Source: Bacteroidales bacterium (GTDB lineage: Bacteria > Bacteroidota > Bacteroidia > Bacteroidales > Muribaculaceae). From it: DNA of 64,000 bases. The DNA is taken from contig SUXJ01000003.1 of assembly GCA_015061005.1 (NCBI GenBank), positions 1 to 64,000 of the forward strand. Reading direction: 5' to 3'. The position numbers were made by a program, and so were the translations under genes. This document shows, piece after piece, positions 27,548 through 36,374 of this stretch; the stretch's first letter is position 1, and each line of letters starts with the position of its first letter. The notes under the pieces are model-generated. The model did no database searches and was not told the origin of the DNA. It saw nothing but the letters and a program-made list of their open reading frames with translations.

Positions 27548-30088
27548 ATGTATAACAATACGATCTTAGGTGGAATTGTTGGTGATATTATCGGCTCTAC
27601 TCGCGAATGGCACAATGTCAAAACTGAAGACTTTGAGTTGTTACCTGCTGGTAGTCGCTTTACCGATGATACGGTGATGACATTGGCAGTTGCCGAATGG
27701 TTAATGACCGACCCTTCGCATAGTGAGCGAGGTCTTGTTGAGTGTATGCAACGATTGGGGCGCAAGTATCCCAATGCAGGCTATGGCGGAATGTTCCGCA
27801 GGTGGCTCGCAACCGACAATCCAGAGCCATACAATAGCTTTGGCAATGGCTCGGCTATGCGTGTGAGCCCGGTGGGCTTATATGCCAACTCTATGGAGGA
27901 GGCATTGGAACTTGCTCGCATCACGGCATCCGTGAGCCACAATCATCCCGAAGGTATTAAGGGTGCACAGGCAATTGCCGCCGCAATCTATATGAAGCGG
28001 ACCGTGGAGTTTGACGCGGGAGGTGAGATCAAACGCTTTATTGAGCGAAAATTCGGCTACAATCTTAACGTTGACTTACGAGAGATTCGCCAAGGCTACA
28101 CTTTTGACGTGACTTGCCAAGGCAGTGTACCTATTGCTATTATGGCATTTCTGCAAGAGCCGTATCGCGCGGAAAAGGCTATTCGGTTAGCAGTGTCAAT
28201 GGGTGGCGATTCTGACACAATCGGTTGTATGACAGCATCTATTGCAACAACTGAGAGACCTCATGTTCTTAGCAGTAGCATTCTATCGCACGAGATTGAA
28301 GATAAATGTCGTGAGTTACTTCCTCCCGACTTGTTGGACATAAACGACCGATTCTTGGCGTTTATTAATCGACCTTTGAATCAGTCATACGAAGTTTCTG
28401 GCAACGGCATTATCTACGCCGGAGAATACCCGGGCGATAAGAATGGTGAACTTGCCAAAAACAAGATTGAGCAAATGTATCACTTTGGTATCCGACATTT
28501 TATAGACCTCACTGAGGAGGGAGAACTGCGCCCTTACAACCATTTGCTGCCAAGTGATACGACATATATCCGTTTCCCCATCAGGGATTGTGGCACACCC
28601 AAGAGTGTTGAAAGAGTTCAACGCTTACTGTTGCGCATTGAAGAACTCAAGAAAAGGGATGGTTATGTGTATGTACACTGTTGGGGCGGTGTCGGTCGCA
28701 CCGGCACAATCATCGGGTGCTATCTTGCCCAAAATCTCGACAATACGGATTTAAACAAAACTCTGGCAGCACTGCAAAATTATTTCAGTCAAATGCCCAA
28801 ATCAGCACATCGTGTTAGCCCCGAGACGAAGGAACAAATAGACTTCATAGAGCACTTCATCAATTCAAATTCAGCGTACAAGGCTGAAAAAGACAAGCGA
28901 GTCGCCGACTGTATTCGCGGTTGCCTGATGGCAGGTGCTGCGGGCGATGCGTTGGGCTATGAGGTTGAGTTTATGAGCCGCTTTTCGATTCTCTCGCAAT
29001 TTGGAGAGCAGGGCATCACAAAGTTTGCTCTTGACAGCAACGGCAAGGCACTCATTAGCGATGATACGCAGATGACACTCTTTACAGCGAATGGTATGCT
29101 GATGGGGCTTACTCGCGGATATATGCGTGGCATAGGCGGACGCCCTGAGAATTACGTTGATATAGCATATCTGGATTGGTATTATACGCAGACAGGCAAA
29201 AAGCGCGAAATGCTAATTGATGACTGGCACCCGACGTGGCTTAGAGACCTGCCCGAAATGGCACAACTTCGTGCTCCGGGCAATACCTGTTTGAGTGCTT
29301 GTGAGAGTCTGTTCAGGGGCAAACCGGTGCAAAACAATAGCAAGGGTTGCGGCGGCATTATGCGTGTTGCTCCTATGGCTCTGCTCAATGCCGGCTATGC
29401 GTCAAGAAACAAAAATGGCTATTCTATCGAAGAGCTTGCAGAGGCTGGTGGTAAGATAGCAGAGGTAACCCACAAGCACCCACTCGGCTTCTTGCCTGCA
29501 TCAATGCTTACGGTGCTACTATATAAAATTGTCCCAATGTCGCCAAAGCAGGTTAGAGAGGAGATTGATAGCATTGTAGCTGATACAGTTAGTATTCTTG
29601 ATTGTATTTATAAAGGCAAGTATGAATCTGACAAGCGATACCTCAAAGAGTTAACCGAAAAGGCTGTGCAGTTGGCACACTCCAATACCTCAGATGCAGA
29701 TGCTATCCGTCAGTTGGGTGAGGGCTGGGTTGCTGAGGAGACTTGGGCTATTGCACTCTACTCGGCTATTCGCCATATCGACAGTGTGGAAGATGCCATT
29801 ATTGCCTCCGTTAATCACGACGGTGATAGCGACTCGACGGGTTCCGTTTGCGGTAATATAATGGGGGCAATTTACGGCTACGAGCACATCAAGGAGCGTA
29901 ATATTTTCTGCCCGGAAGGTAAGCAATTTGAAGATGCACTTGAACTTTCGGAAATCATCCTTGCTCTTGCCGACGACCTCTCTACGGGCTGTATCATCAG
30001 CGAATATGCCCCAATCGACACTCCCGAGAAGCGACAATGGTATGAACGCTACTGCGAAATGAAGCCGGCCGGTATTGGTTCAAAGTAA
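27548..30088 (+). CDS. Three-domain fusion: ADP-ribosylglycohydrolase, dual-specificity phosphatase, ADP-ribosylglycohydrolase
   Basis: An 846-residue cytoplasmic protein with no signal peptide. Domain 1 (about 1-270) is a DraG/ADPRH fold with the magnesium motifs FTDDT (38-42) and GGDSDT (219-224). Domain 2 (about 285-440) is a tyrosine/dual-specificity phosphatase: H377-C378-WGGVG-R384-T fits HCX5R and D347 in FPIRDCGTP is the likely general acid. Domain 3 (about 450-835) is a second ADPRH with ISDDT (503-507) and HDGDSDS (757-763). All three active sites appear intact. ADPRH enzymes remove ADP-ribose from proteins or nucleic acids or act on related substrates; joining two to a phosphatase suggests stepwise processing of a phosphorylated ADP-ribosyl compound. 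That substrate is inference. The Nudix regulator upstream fits ADP-ribose metabolism. Confidence 0.88.
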   Translation: MYNNTILGGIVGDIIGSTREWHNVKTEDFELLPAGSRFTDDTVMTLAVAEWLMTDPSHSERGLVECMQRLGRKYPNAGYGGMFRRWLATDNPEPYNSFGNGSAMRVSPVGLYANSMEEALELARITASVSHNHPEGIKGAQAIAAAIYMKRTVEFDAGGEIKRFIERKFGYNLNVDLREIRQGYTFDVTCQGSVPIAIMAFLQEPYRAEKAIRLAVSMGGDSDTIGCMTASIATTERPHVLSSSILSHEIEDKCRELLPPDLLDINDRFLAFINRPLNQSYEVSGNGIIYAGEYPGDKNGELAKNKIEQMYHFGIRHFIDLTEEGELRPYNHLLPSDTTYIRFPIRDCGTPKSVERVQRLLLRIEELKKRDGYVYVHCWGGVGRTGTIIGCYLAQNLDNTDLNKTLAALQNYFSQMPKSAHRVSPETKEQIDFIEHFINSNSAYKAEKDKRVADCIRGCLMAGAAGDALGYEVEFMSRFSILSQFGEQGITKFALDSNGKALISDDTQMTLFTANGMLMGLTRGYMRGIGGRPENYVDIAYLDWYYTQTGKKREMLIDDWHPTWLRDLPEMAQLRAPGNTCLSACESLFRGKPVQNNSKGCGGIMRVAPMALLNAGYASRNKNGYSIEELAEAGGKIAEVTHKHPLGFLPASMLTVLLYKIVPMSPKQVREEIDSIVADTVSILDCIYKGKYESDKRYLKELTEKAVQLAHSNTSDADAIRQLGEGWVAEETWAIALYSAIRHIDSVEDAIIASVNHDGDSDSTGSVCGNIMGAIYGYEHIKERNIFCPEGKQFEDALELSEIILALADDLSTGCIISEYAPIDTPEKRQWYERYCEMKPAGIGSK

Positions 30089-30201
30089 TTATTGGATACC
30101 AATAAAAAAGCCCGTTATTTTAGCGAAACTAATTGCAAGTATTAACGCGATATAGTCCCCTGAGGGATTTGTGGGGAAAACAGATAGATTCACACAAGCA
30201 A

Positions 30202-30235
30202 AAGAGCCGGCATCCGAGTGCGGATGTCGGCTCTT
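30202..30235 (-). terminator. Terminator of the dnaE-trxA transcript
   Basis: AAGAGCCGGCATCCG (30202-30216) pairs with CGGATGTCGGCTCTT (30221-30235) with one wobble and a 4-base loop. On the minus strand it is followed by TTGCTTG, a moderate U-rich tail. Confidence 0.75.
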
Positions 30236-30256
30236 GAAGTATCACGGTAAAGGAGA

Positions 30257-30574
30257 TTAGAGAGCAATGAGGGCATCGAGTGTGGCGCGGAGCTTGTCGA
30301 TAGGTTGTGCACCTGCCAAACGAATGTCGGTCTTTTTGCCGTTTTTGTAGCAAATGATTGTCGGAATAGACATGATGCGGTGTTCGGCGGTGAGATCCGC
30401 TTCTTCATCAATGTTGTATTTTCCGATAACAACGCGTCCTTCATATTCCTGAGCGAGTTGATCAATAATGGGAGCCATGCCTACGCAGGGGCCACACCAA
30501 GTTGCCCAGAAGTCAATCATAACGGGTTTGCCTGAAGCAATAATGTCATGGATGTTTTGATCTGTAAATGTCAT
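30257..30574 (-). CDS. trxA: Thioredoxin
   Basis: A 105-residue thioredoxin with the redox site W-C27-G-P-C30 and the cis-proline loop SIPT. It reduces disulfides in cytoplasmic proteins. The start is the ATG at 30574; the longer frame begins at a TTG at 30604 and adds residues unlike thioredoxin. It lies 30 bases after dnaE and no promoter is seen between them, so it is probably co-transcribed. Confidence 0.93.
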   Translation of the reverse strand: MTFTDQNIHDIIASGKPVMIDFWATWCGPCVGMAPIIDQLAQEYEGRVVIGKYNIDEEADLTAEHRIMSIPTIICYKNGKKTDIRLAGAQPIDKLRATLDALIAL

Positions 30575-30604
30575 AGTCTTAAAGTGATTTATAATGGTTA
30601 ACAA

Positions 30605-33600
30605 TTAATTTTTAATCATAGTGTACGGTACGGATTCGGAGTCAAGCAGGTTAATTAATGCTCTGTTTATCGGAACGCGCCGATTGGCCGTAAGGTTCAC
30701 TGAGCGATTGAGCTTGGGGTCAAATATGCTGATACGCAGCTCGCCGAGATCGTCGGTTGAAGATGCTGCATGCTCACGCAGTAAGTCCACAAACGTTGAA
30801 TTCAGTTTCTCCGTGTTGAGTTGGAGCGACACTCCGCGCACCACTCTCCCCTTTATGTCGCCGAGCAACGATATTGACTGAATGTTGAAGCGCGGTTCGT
30901 CAGTTTGAAATCTGCGCTGATACTTACCGATAATTCTGATAAACTGCCCGGGAGTGCAGTAGCCGTTAAATTCGGCAAATGTGCGACCGAACATCTTGAG
31001 TTCAACAGAGCCGGTCAAGTCTTCAAGGCGCAAAATACCCCATGGACCATTCTTGCCCGGACGCGTCTGGAAGTCGCTGACCATGCCGCCGAGAATAACC
31101 TCTCGACCCTCTTCTATTAAGAAGTTCTCACCCTCAAAGTCCTTTATGGCAGTAGTGCCGAAGGTGAGTTCCATAAAATATGGGTCAAGAGGATGAGCCG
31201 ACAAATAGCGACCTACGAGTTCCCGCTCGCGCGAGAGTTTTTCCGCCTGAACCCAGGGTGTTGCCGGGCGAATCGGAGGCCGACCGGATTGGTCAAGAGC
31301 CGGATCCGCAAAATCATCGAATAGCGACACGCTTTGCTGCTCGCGGTCTCGCTGATAAAGCTGTCCGTATCTCACTAATTGCTCGGCAAAACTTTCATCG
31401 CGATTATTCACAACAAAGAAATCTTCACGCTGAATTTCATCGGAGAAGCAGTCGAATGCGCCAGCCATAGCGAAGCTCTCTATTGTCCGTCGATTGATGC
31501 CTGCCGACAAGGGCACGCGCTCAATAAAGTCATGAACTCCTTTGAATGGTCCATTGGCTCGACGCTCTTCAATAATGGCATTGACCACTCCTTCGCCTAT
31601 GCCTTTAATCGCGGCAAGACCGAAACGAATATCGCCGGCTGCATTCACACCGAATTTCGAGAACGATTCATTAACGTCCGGACCTTTGACTTTGATTTTC
31701 ATTGCCGTACATTCATCAATGAAGGTCGAAAGCTTGTCGCCCATGTTTCGCGAAAGAACCGCCGCCATGTATTCAGCCGGGAAATTCGCCTTGAGATATG
31801 CCGTTTGAAACGCCACCCACGAATAACACGTTGCATGGCTTTTATTAAACGCATATGATGCAAATTTCTCCCAATCTTTCCATATCTTCTCAAGTACCTC
31901 GGGATTATGGCCGCGCTCCTGTCCGCCCTCCAAGAACTTTGCCTTCAGCTCGTTCATTTTGTCAATCATCTTTTTACCCATTGCCTTGCGCAGGGTGTCG
32001 CTCTGACCGCGAGTAAAGCCTGCCAAAAGGCGCGAAAGGAGCATCACTTGTTCTTGATACACGGTGACCCCGTAAGTATCTTTGAGATACTTCTCCATTT
32101 CCGGAATATCATAAACGATAGGAGAGCGTCCGTGTTTACGATTGATAAAATCAGGGATGTAATCCATTGGGCCGGGACGATAGAGCGCATTCATCGCAAT
32201 GAGATCCTCAAACGTTGACGGTTGAAGCTCTCTGAGGTATTTCTGCATTCCCGCCGACTCAAATTGGAACGTACCTACCGTGCGTCCTTCGGAATAAAGC
32301 TGATATGTTTTCTTGTCGGTAATATCAATGTTATCAATATCAACATCGATACCTCGGGTCAGCCGGATGTTGGTCAATGCGTCCTTAATAATCGAAAGCG
32401 TTTTAAGGCCGAGAAAGTCCATCTTGATCAGTCCCGTATCTTCAATTACGGAGCCTTCATATTGGGTCACGAGCATTTTCTGCCCGGTTTCCTTATCTTC
32501 CGCGACACTCAACGGAACCCAGTCGCTGACCGCATCTCTACATATAATAACACCACAGGCGTGAACCCCGGTATTTCTGACGTTTCCTTCAAGTTGAAGC
32601 GCATACTTCAACGTGTTGCGCACCACCGGGTTCGGACTTTCCAACTCCGGCTTGAACTCCGGAACGTGTTCATAGCAATTTTTGAGGTTACATTTCAGTT
32701 CCTTGCCGTTAACCTCGGGCATGTGCTTGGGCACAAGGTTTGCCAATCGGTTGCTTTCAGGCAGAGGCAACTGCTCTACGCGAGCCACGTCTTTGATTGC
32801 ACTCTTTGCCGCCATGGTTCCGTATGTGATGATACGTGCCACTTTCTCCGCTCCGTATTTCTCGGTAACGTAGGCTAACACGTCGCTGCGCCCATCGTCA
32901 TCAAAGTCAATATCTATATCCGGCAAGGAGATACGATCCGGATTCAAAAAGCGTTCAAAAAGTAAGTCGTACTTAATCGGATCGATTTGAGTGATGTCCA
33001 AGCAGTAAGCCACTGCACTACCTGCCGCAGAACCACGTCCGGGACCGATGCTAACCCCTCGCTTTCGACCGGCTGCAATGAAGTCTTGCACAATGAGAAA
33101 GTAGCCGGGGAAGCCCATATTCTTAATCGTATTGAGTTCAAAATCAATACGCTCTATTTGCTCTTCGGTGAGTTCTTTACCCCAACGTCGATGGGCTCCC
33201 TCATAGGTGAGGTGACGCAAATAATCATCATTATTCGTAAAACCTTCAGGCAGCGGAAAATTCGGAAGAATAGGACCGTGGTTTATCGAATAAATTTCTA
33301 TTTTATCCAGCAACTCCACAGTGTTGCTCAAAGCCTCCGGAATGTCGCTGAACAAAGCGTTCATTTCCGCAGTGGTTTTCATCCACTCTTGCTTGGTATA
33401 GAGCATGCGCGACGGGTCATTAAGGTCACGCCCGGTCGATACGCATATCAACCTATCGTGAGCCTCGGCATCTTCCTCATTAACAAAATGCACGTCATTG
33501 GTCGCAACCAATTTAATATTGTGAGTCCGTGCAAATTCCACCAATACAGCATTAACATTCTGCTGAACGGAATAAACTTCATGGTTGGCGCGAGGCACTG

Positions 33601-34165
33601 TCGCTTTATGGCGTTGCAACTCAAGATAGTAGTCATCGCCAAACGTTTCTTTGTACCACAACACTTGCTTCTCGGCTTCGTCAATGTTGCCGGAGGTTAT
33701 GAGTCGCGGTATCTCTCCGCCGAGACACGCTGAACAAATAATCAGCCCCTCGCGATGAGCCGCAAGCTCGGTCTTATCCGTTCGCGGATGGGAATAAAAA
33801 CCATCTGTCCACGCCTTGCTGACTAACTTTATGAGGTTATGATAACCTTTTTCATTTTTTGCCAACACCACGAGATGACGCCCGGTATCACGCTTGTCGG
33901 TACGTACATCAAGAGTTGTATTGGCCACATACATCTCACACCCGAATATGGGTTTGAACGGTTCCAAACCGTCTGTCTTCCGTTGCTTATTTATTTTGCT
34001 GACGTAATTAAAATACTCTTTGATGCCAAACATATTCCCGTGGTCTGTTATGGCAAGACCCGGCATTCCGTCGGCAATAGCTTTGTCAACCAGCGCTTTT
34101 ACGGAAGCCTGGCCGTCGAGCACGGAAAACTGCGTGTGGACGTGGAGGTGTACAAATGGTTGCAT
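30605..34165 (-). CDS. dnaE: DNA polymerase III alpha subunit
   Basis: A 1186-residue replicative polymerase of the DnaE1 type. The PHP domain opens the protein (HLHVHTQFSVLDG at 6-18, TDHG at 40-43). GPGRGSAAGS at 374-383 and the catalytic DIDIDF at 416-421 mark the palm, with the third aspartate region following. The helix-hairpin-helix block (LAAIKGIGEGVV) and an OB fold (VILGGMVSDFQTRPGKNGPW) follow in the normal order. The ATG at 34165 is chosen because the longer frame from 34207 runs through the promoter. The start is 8 bases past the -7 box. Confidence 0.96.
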   Translation of the reverse strand: MQPFVHLHVHTQFSVLDGQASVKALVDKAIADGMPGLAITDHGNMFGIKEYFNYVSKINKQRKTDGLEPFKPIFGCEMYVANTTLDVRTDKRDTGRHLVVLAKNEKGYHNLIKLVSKAWTDGFYSHPRTDKTELAAHREGLIICSACLGGEIPRLITSGNIDEAEKQVLWYKETFGDDYYLELQRHKATVPRANHEVYSVQQNVNAVLVEFARTHNIKLVATNDVHFVNEEDAEAHDRLICVSTGRDLNDPSRMLYTKQEWMKTTAEMNALFSDIPEALSNTVELLDKIEIYSINHGPILPNFPLPEGFTNNDDYLRHLTYEGAHRRWGKELTEEQIERIDFELNTIKNMGFPGYFLIVQDFIAAGRKRGVSIGPGRGSAAGSAVAYCLDITQIDPIKYDLLFERFLNPDRISLPDIDIDFDDDGRSDVLAYVTEKYGAEKVARIITYGTMAAKSAIKDVARVEQLPLPESNRLANLVPKHMPEVNGKELKCNLKNCYEHVPEFKPELESPNPVVRNTLKYALQLEGNVRNTGVHACGVIICRDAVSDWVPLSVAEDKETGQKMLVTQYEGSVIEDTGLIKMDFLGLKTLSIIKDALTNIRLTRGIDVDIDNIDITDKKTYQLYSEGRTVGTFQFESAGMQKYLRELQPSTFEDLIAMNALYRPGPMDYIPDFINRKHGRSPIVYDIPEMEKYLKDTYGVTVYQEQVMLLSRLLAGFTRGQSDTLRKAMGKKMIDKMNELKAKFLEGGQERGHNPEVLEKIWKDWEKFASYAFNKSHATCYSWVAFQTAYLKANFPAEYMAAVLSRNMGDKLSTFIDECTAMKIKVKGPDVNESFSKFGVNAAGDIRFGLAAIKGIGEGVVNAIIEERRANGPFKGVHDFIERVPLSAGINRRTIESFAMAGAFDCFSDEIQREDFFVVNNRDESFAEQLVRYGQLYQRDREQQSVSLFDDFADPALDQSGRPPIRPATPWVQAEKLSRERELVGRYLSAHPLDPYFMELTFGTTAIKDFEGENFLIEEGREVILGGMVSDFQTRPGKNGPWGILRLEDLTGSVELKMFGRTFAEFNGYCTPGQFIRIIGKYQRRFQTDEPRFNIQSISLLGDIKGRVVRGVSLQLNTEKLNSTFVDLLREHAASSTDDLGELRISIFDPKLNRSVNLTANRRVPINRALINLLDSESVPYTMIKN

Positions 34166-34173
34166 AACTCCCA

Positions 34174-34204
34174 CAAAGTTACAAAAAAACACTGAAACAA
34201 TCAA
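34174..34204 (-). promoter_or_regulatory. Promoter of dnaE, giving a nearly leaderless mRNA
   Basis: TTG (complement of 34202-34204), 20-bp spacer, TAACTTTG (complement of 34174-34181). Only 8 bases separate the box from the ATG at 34165. Confidence 0.72.
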
Positions 34205-34246
34205 CAATTCATCTTATTGAGAGTTACAAAAATTAAAAATATTTCT

Positions 34247-34254
34247 TAATTTTG
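34247..34254 (+). promoter_or_regulatory. -7 box of the GH5 gene
   Basis: TAATTTTG at 34247-34254 fits TAnnTTTG and lies 25 bases before the preferred ATG at 34280. No TTG at the standard distance was found. Confidence 0.5.
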
Positions 34255-34279
34255 TGACACCTTAATGATTATTATAAAT

Positions 34280-35593
34280 ATGAAACTGCAAACACTCACC
34301 TCATTGCTTGCCGGTGCCGTCTTAATGACAGGATGTAGCGGCAACGCTTCTACTTCCGGCGCGAACGAACCCCCCACGCATTTTATCACTACCGAGGCTA
34401 CTCGGCTGATGAAGCACGGAAAACCTTACTCTTTTATAGGATGTAATATGTGGTACGCCTCAATTTTGGCGTCCAATGGTCAAGGCGGCAATCGCGAACG
34501 ACTTTGCCGTGAACTTGATGAGCTGAACGCATTAGGCATAACCAATGTTCGCATTCTCGCAGGTCCCGATGCAGGGAGCAACCTCGCAAATCCAGCCAAG
34601 CCATATTTGCAAGAGGCTCCGGGAGTACTTAACGACACCATATTGGAGGGACTGGATTTCACCATTGCCGAGCTTGAAAAGCGCGACATGGATGCAGTGA
34701 TCTACCTCAATAACGCATGGGATTGGAGCGGAGGCTATGGGTTTTACCTGAAGGAGTGTGGTTATGGCGACTCTCCCAATTCTAACGTTGAAGGCGGATA
34801 TGATCGCTATGTGAACTATTGTGCCAACTTTTCGCGCGACACCGTGGCTCAAGAGCTATACTACAAATTCATCGAGCAAATTGTTTCGCGGCGCAACTCC
34901 ATAACCGGACGCTTATATAGCGATGAGCCGGCTATCATGGCGTGGCAGCTGTGTAATGAGCCGAGACCTTTCGCCAAAGATACAAAAGAACAATTTGCCC
35001 GTTGGATTGCCAACGCAGCCGCTCTCATAAAGAGCATTGATCCAAATCATCTCGTTTCTACCGGAAGCGAAGGCATAGTTGGATGCGAGGGCGATTCATC
35101 GCTATTTGAGCGCATACACGCCGACCCCAATATCGATTATCTCACCATCCACATTTGGCCCGTAAATTGGGGTTGGGCATCGCGTCTCGACCCTGACAGC
35201 GATATAAATAAGGCTTGTCAAAAAACTTCGGACTACATTGCCGTGCACTCTAAGATATCGCAGCAATTGGGCAAACCATTAGTAATTGAGGAATTTGGAT
35301 TTTCACGCCAAAACAACAAAGTGGGCTTAGAGATTCCCACCGAGAGCCGCGACAAATTTTACCGCCACGTTTTCAATGAAGTCAAAGCAAGCATTGACTC
35401 CGGAGGTCCCGTTGCAGGATGCAACTTTTGGGGGTGGAGTGGTTCGGGACGCCCTCGCGATCTCGTTTGGCAACCCGGTGATGATTATCTGTGTGACCCG
35501 CCTCACGAACCCCAAGGTTGGTATTCTGTTTTCAACTGCGACTCAACTACAATCGCCATAATTCGAGAGGCAGCCAAAACAACTAATAAGTAA
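34280..35593 (+). CDS. GH5 endo-beta-mannanase-like lipoprotein (GH5_7 type)
   Basis: A 437-residue surface or periplasmic lipoprotein (lipobox LMTGC, C19). The TIM-barrel glycosidase has its acid/base E227 in WQLCNEPRP and nucleophile E338 in VIEEFGFSR. HIWPVNWGW near residue 291 and the N-terminal GCNMWYAS and GPDAGS blocks match mannan endo-1,4-beta-mannosidases. An ATG at 34265 would add five residues; the ATG at 34280 gives a cleaner lipoprotein signal. It would cut beta-mannan, which fits the mannoside genes at 50.7-59.5 kb. Confidence 0.87.
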   Translation: MKLQTLTSLLAGAVLMTGCSGNASTSGANEPPTHFITTEATRLMKHGKPYSFIGCNMWYASILASNGQGGNRERLCRELDELNALGITNVRILAGPDAGSNLANPAKPYLQEAPGVLNDTILEGLDFTIAELEKRDMDAVIYLNNAWDWSGGYGFYLKECGYGDSPNSNVEGGYDRYVNYCANFSRDTVAQELYYKFIEQIVSRRNSITGRLYSDEPAIMAWQLCNEPRPFAKDTKEQFARWIANAAALIKSIDPNHLVSTGSEGIVGCEGDSSLFERIHADPNIDYLTIHIWPVNWGWASRLDPDSDINKACQKTSDYIAVHSKISQQLGKPLVIEEFGFSRQNNKVGLEIPTESRDKFYRHVFNEVKASIDSGGPVAGCNFWGWSGSGRPRDLVWQPGDDYLCDPPHEPQGWYSVFNCDSTTIAIIREAAKTTNK

Positions 35594-35670
35594 ACAGGCT
35601 TACCGATTTATTATTAGCCCCTATTTACCTCTCCATTCTTAGGTCGCTTTGCTAATATTTGTTAAATTTA

Positions 35671-35701
35671 TTGGCTAAGCAGATTAGAGTTCATATATTT
35701 G
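35671..35701 (+). promoter_or_regulatory. Promoter of the TetR/efflux operon
   Basis: TTG at 35671-35673, 20-bp spacer, TATATTTG at 35694-35701, 42 bases before the regulator ATG at 35744. The leader between them contains AACAATATTGTT (35707-35718), a perfect 12-bp palindrome that could be the regulator's own operator. Confidence 0.68.
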
Positions 35702-35743
35702 CACTAACAATATTGTTAAACAAATTTGTAAGCTCGCTTATAT

Positions 35744-36370
35744 ATGACCAATTCTGAGAAGCAAAGCAAAGAGCAGCAGATTCTTGCTGCAGCAGAGCAT
35801 GAATTCCTCACCAAGGGATACGACGGCGCACGCACCACCTCAATAGCGCATTCTGCCGGAGTAACTCACGCAATGTTACATTACTATTTTCGCACCAAAG
35901 AGCAACTTTTTGAGCGCATCGTTGACGAAAAATTTGCGACAGTTTCCAATGCTATGTTTGCCATTTTGGGCGATCCCTCTTTGCCGTTAATTGAGCGACT
36001 CAAAGGCGGCATTGAGGCTCATTTTGACTTTATCGCCTCAAACCCGATGCTTCCACGATTCATTATCAATGAGATTATATCTCGCCAAGAGCGTTACGAG
36101 GTGCTCTACAAGCGTGCTCGAATTGTGGTCAATAATATATACAACTCTCTGCAATCTGAAATCGATCAAGCCGCCCGACGCAATGAGATAGAGTGGATAG
36201 ACATTAGAATGCTCTTAATCAGCATTATGTCAATGAACATCTTCCCATTTGTAGTCTATCCGCTTATGGAGCCCATAATGGGTGAGTTGGTATCTGACCG
36301 CGAACGCTTCCTTCAAGAACGTAAGGCCGAACACGTAGAAACCATTTTGAGAAGAATAAAAAAGCAATAA
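35744..36370 (+). CDS. TetR/AcrR family transcriptional regulator
   Basis: A 208-residue repressor-like protein. The N-terminal helix-turn-helix (EQQILAAAEHEFLTKGYDGARTT, SIAHSAGVTHAMLHYYFRTKEQLF) covers residues 9-55. The rest is a helical ligand-binding domain. It lies 4 bases before the efflux genes, so it likely autoregulates the operon and senses a compound that the pump removes. The ligand is unknown. Confidence 0.9.
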   Translation: MTNSEKQSKEQQILAAAEHEFLTKGYDGARTTSIAHSAGVTHAMLHYYFRTKEQLFERIVDEKFATVSNAMFAILGDPSLPLIERLKGGIEAHFDFIASNPMLPRFIINEIISRQERYEVLYKRARIVVNNIYNSLQSEIDQAARRNEIEWIDIRMLLISIMSMNIFPFVVYPLMEPIMGELVSDRERFLQERKAEHVETILRRIKKQ

Positions 36371-36374
36371 ATCA

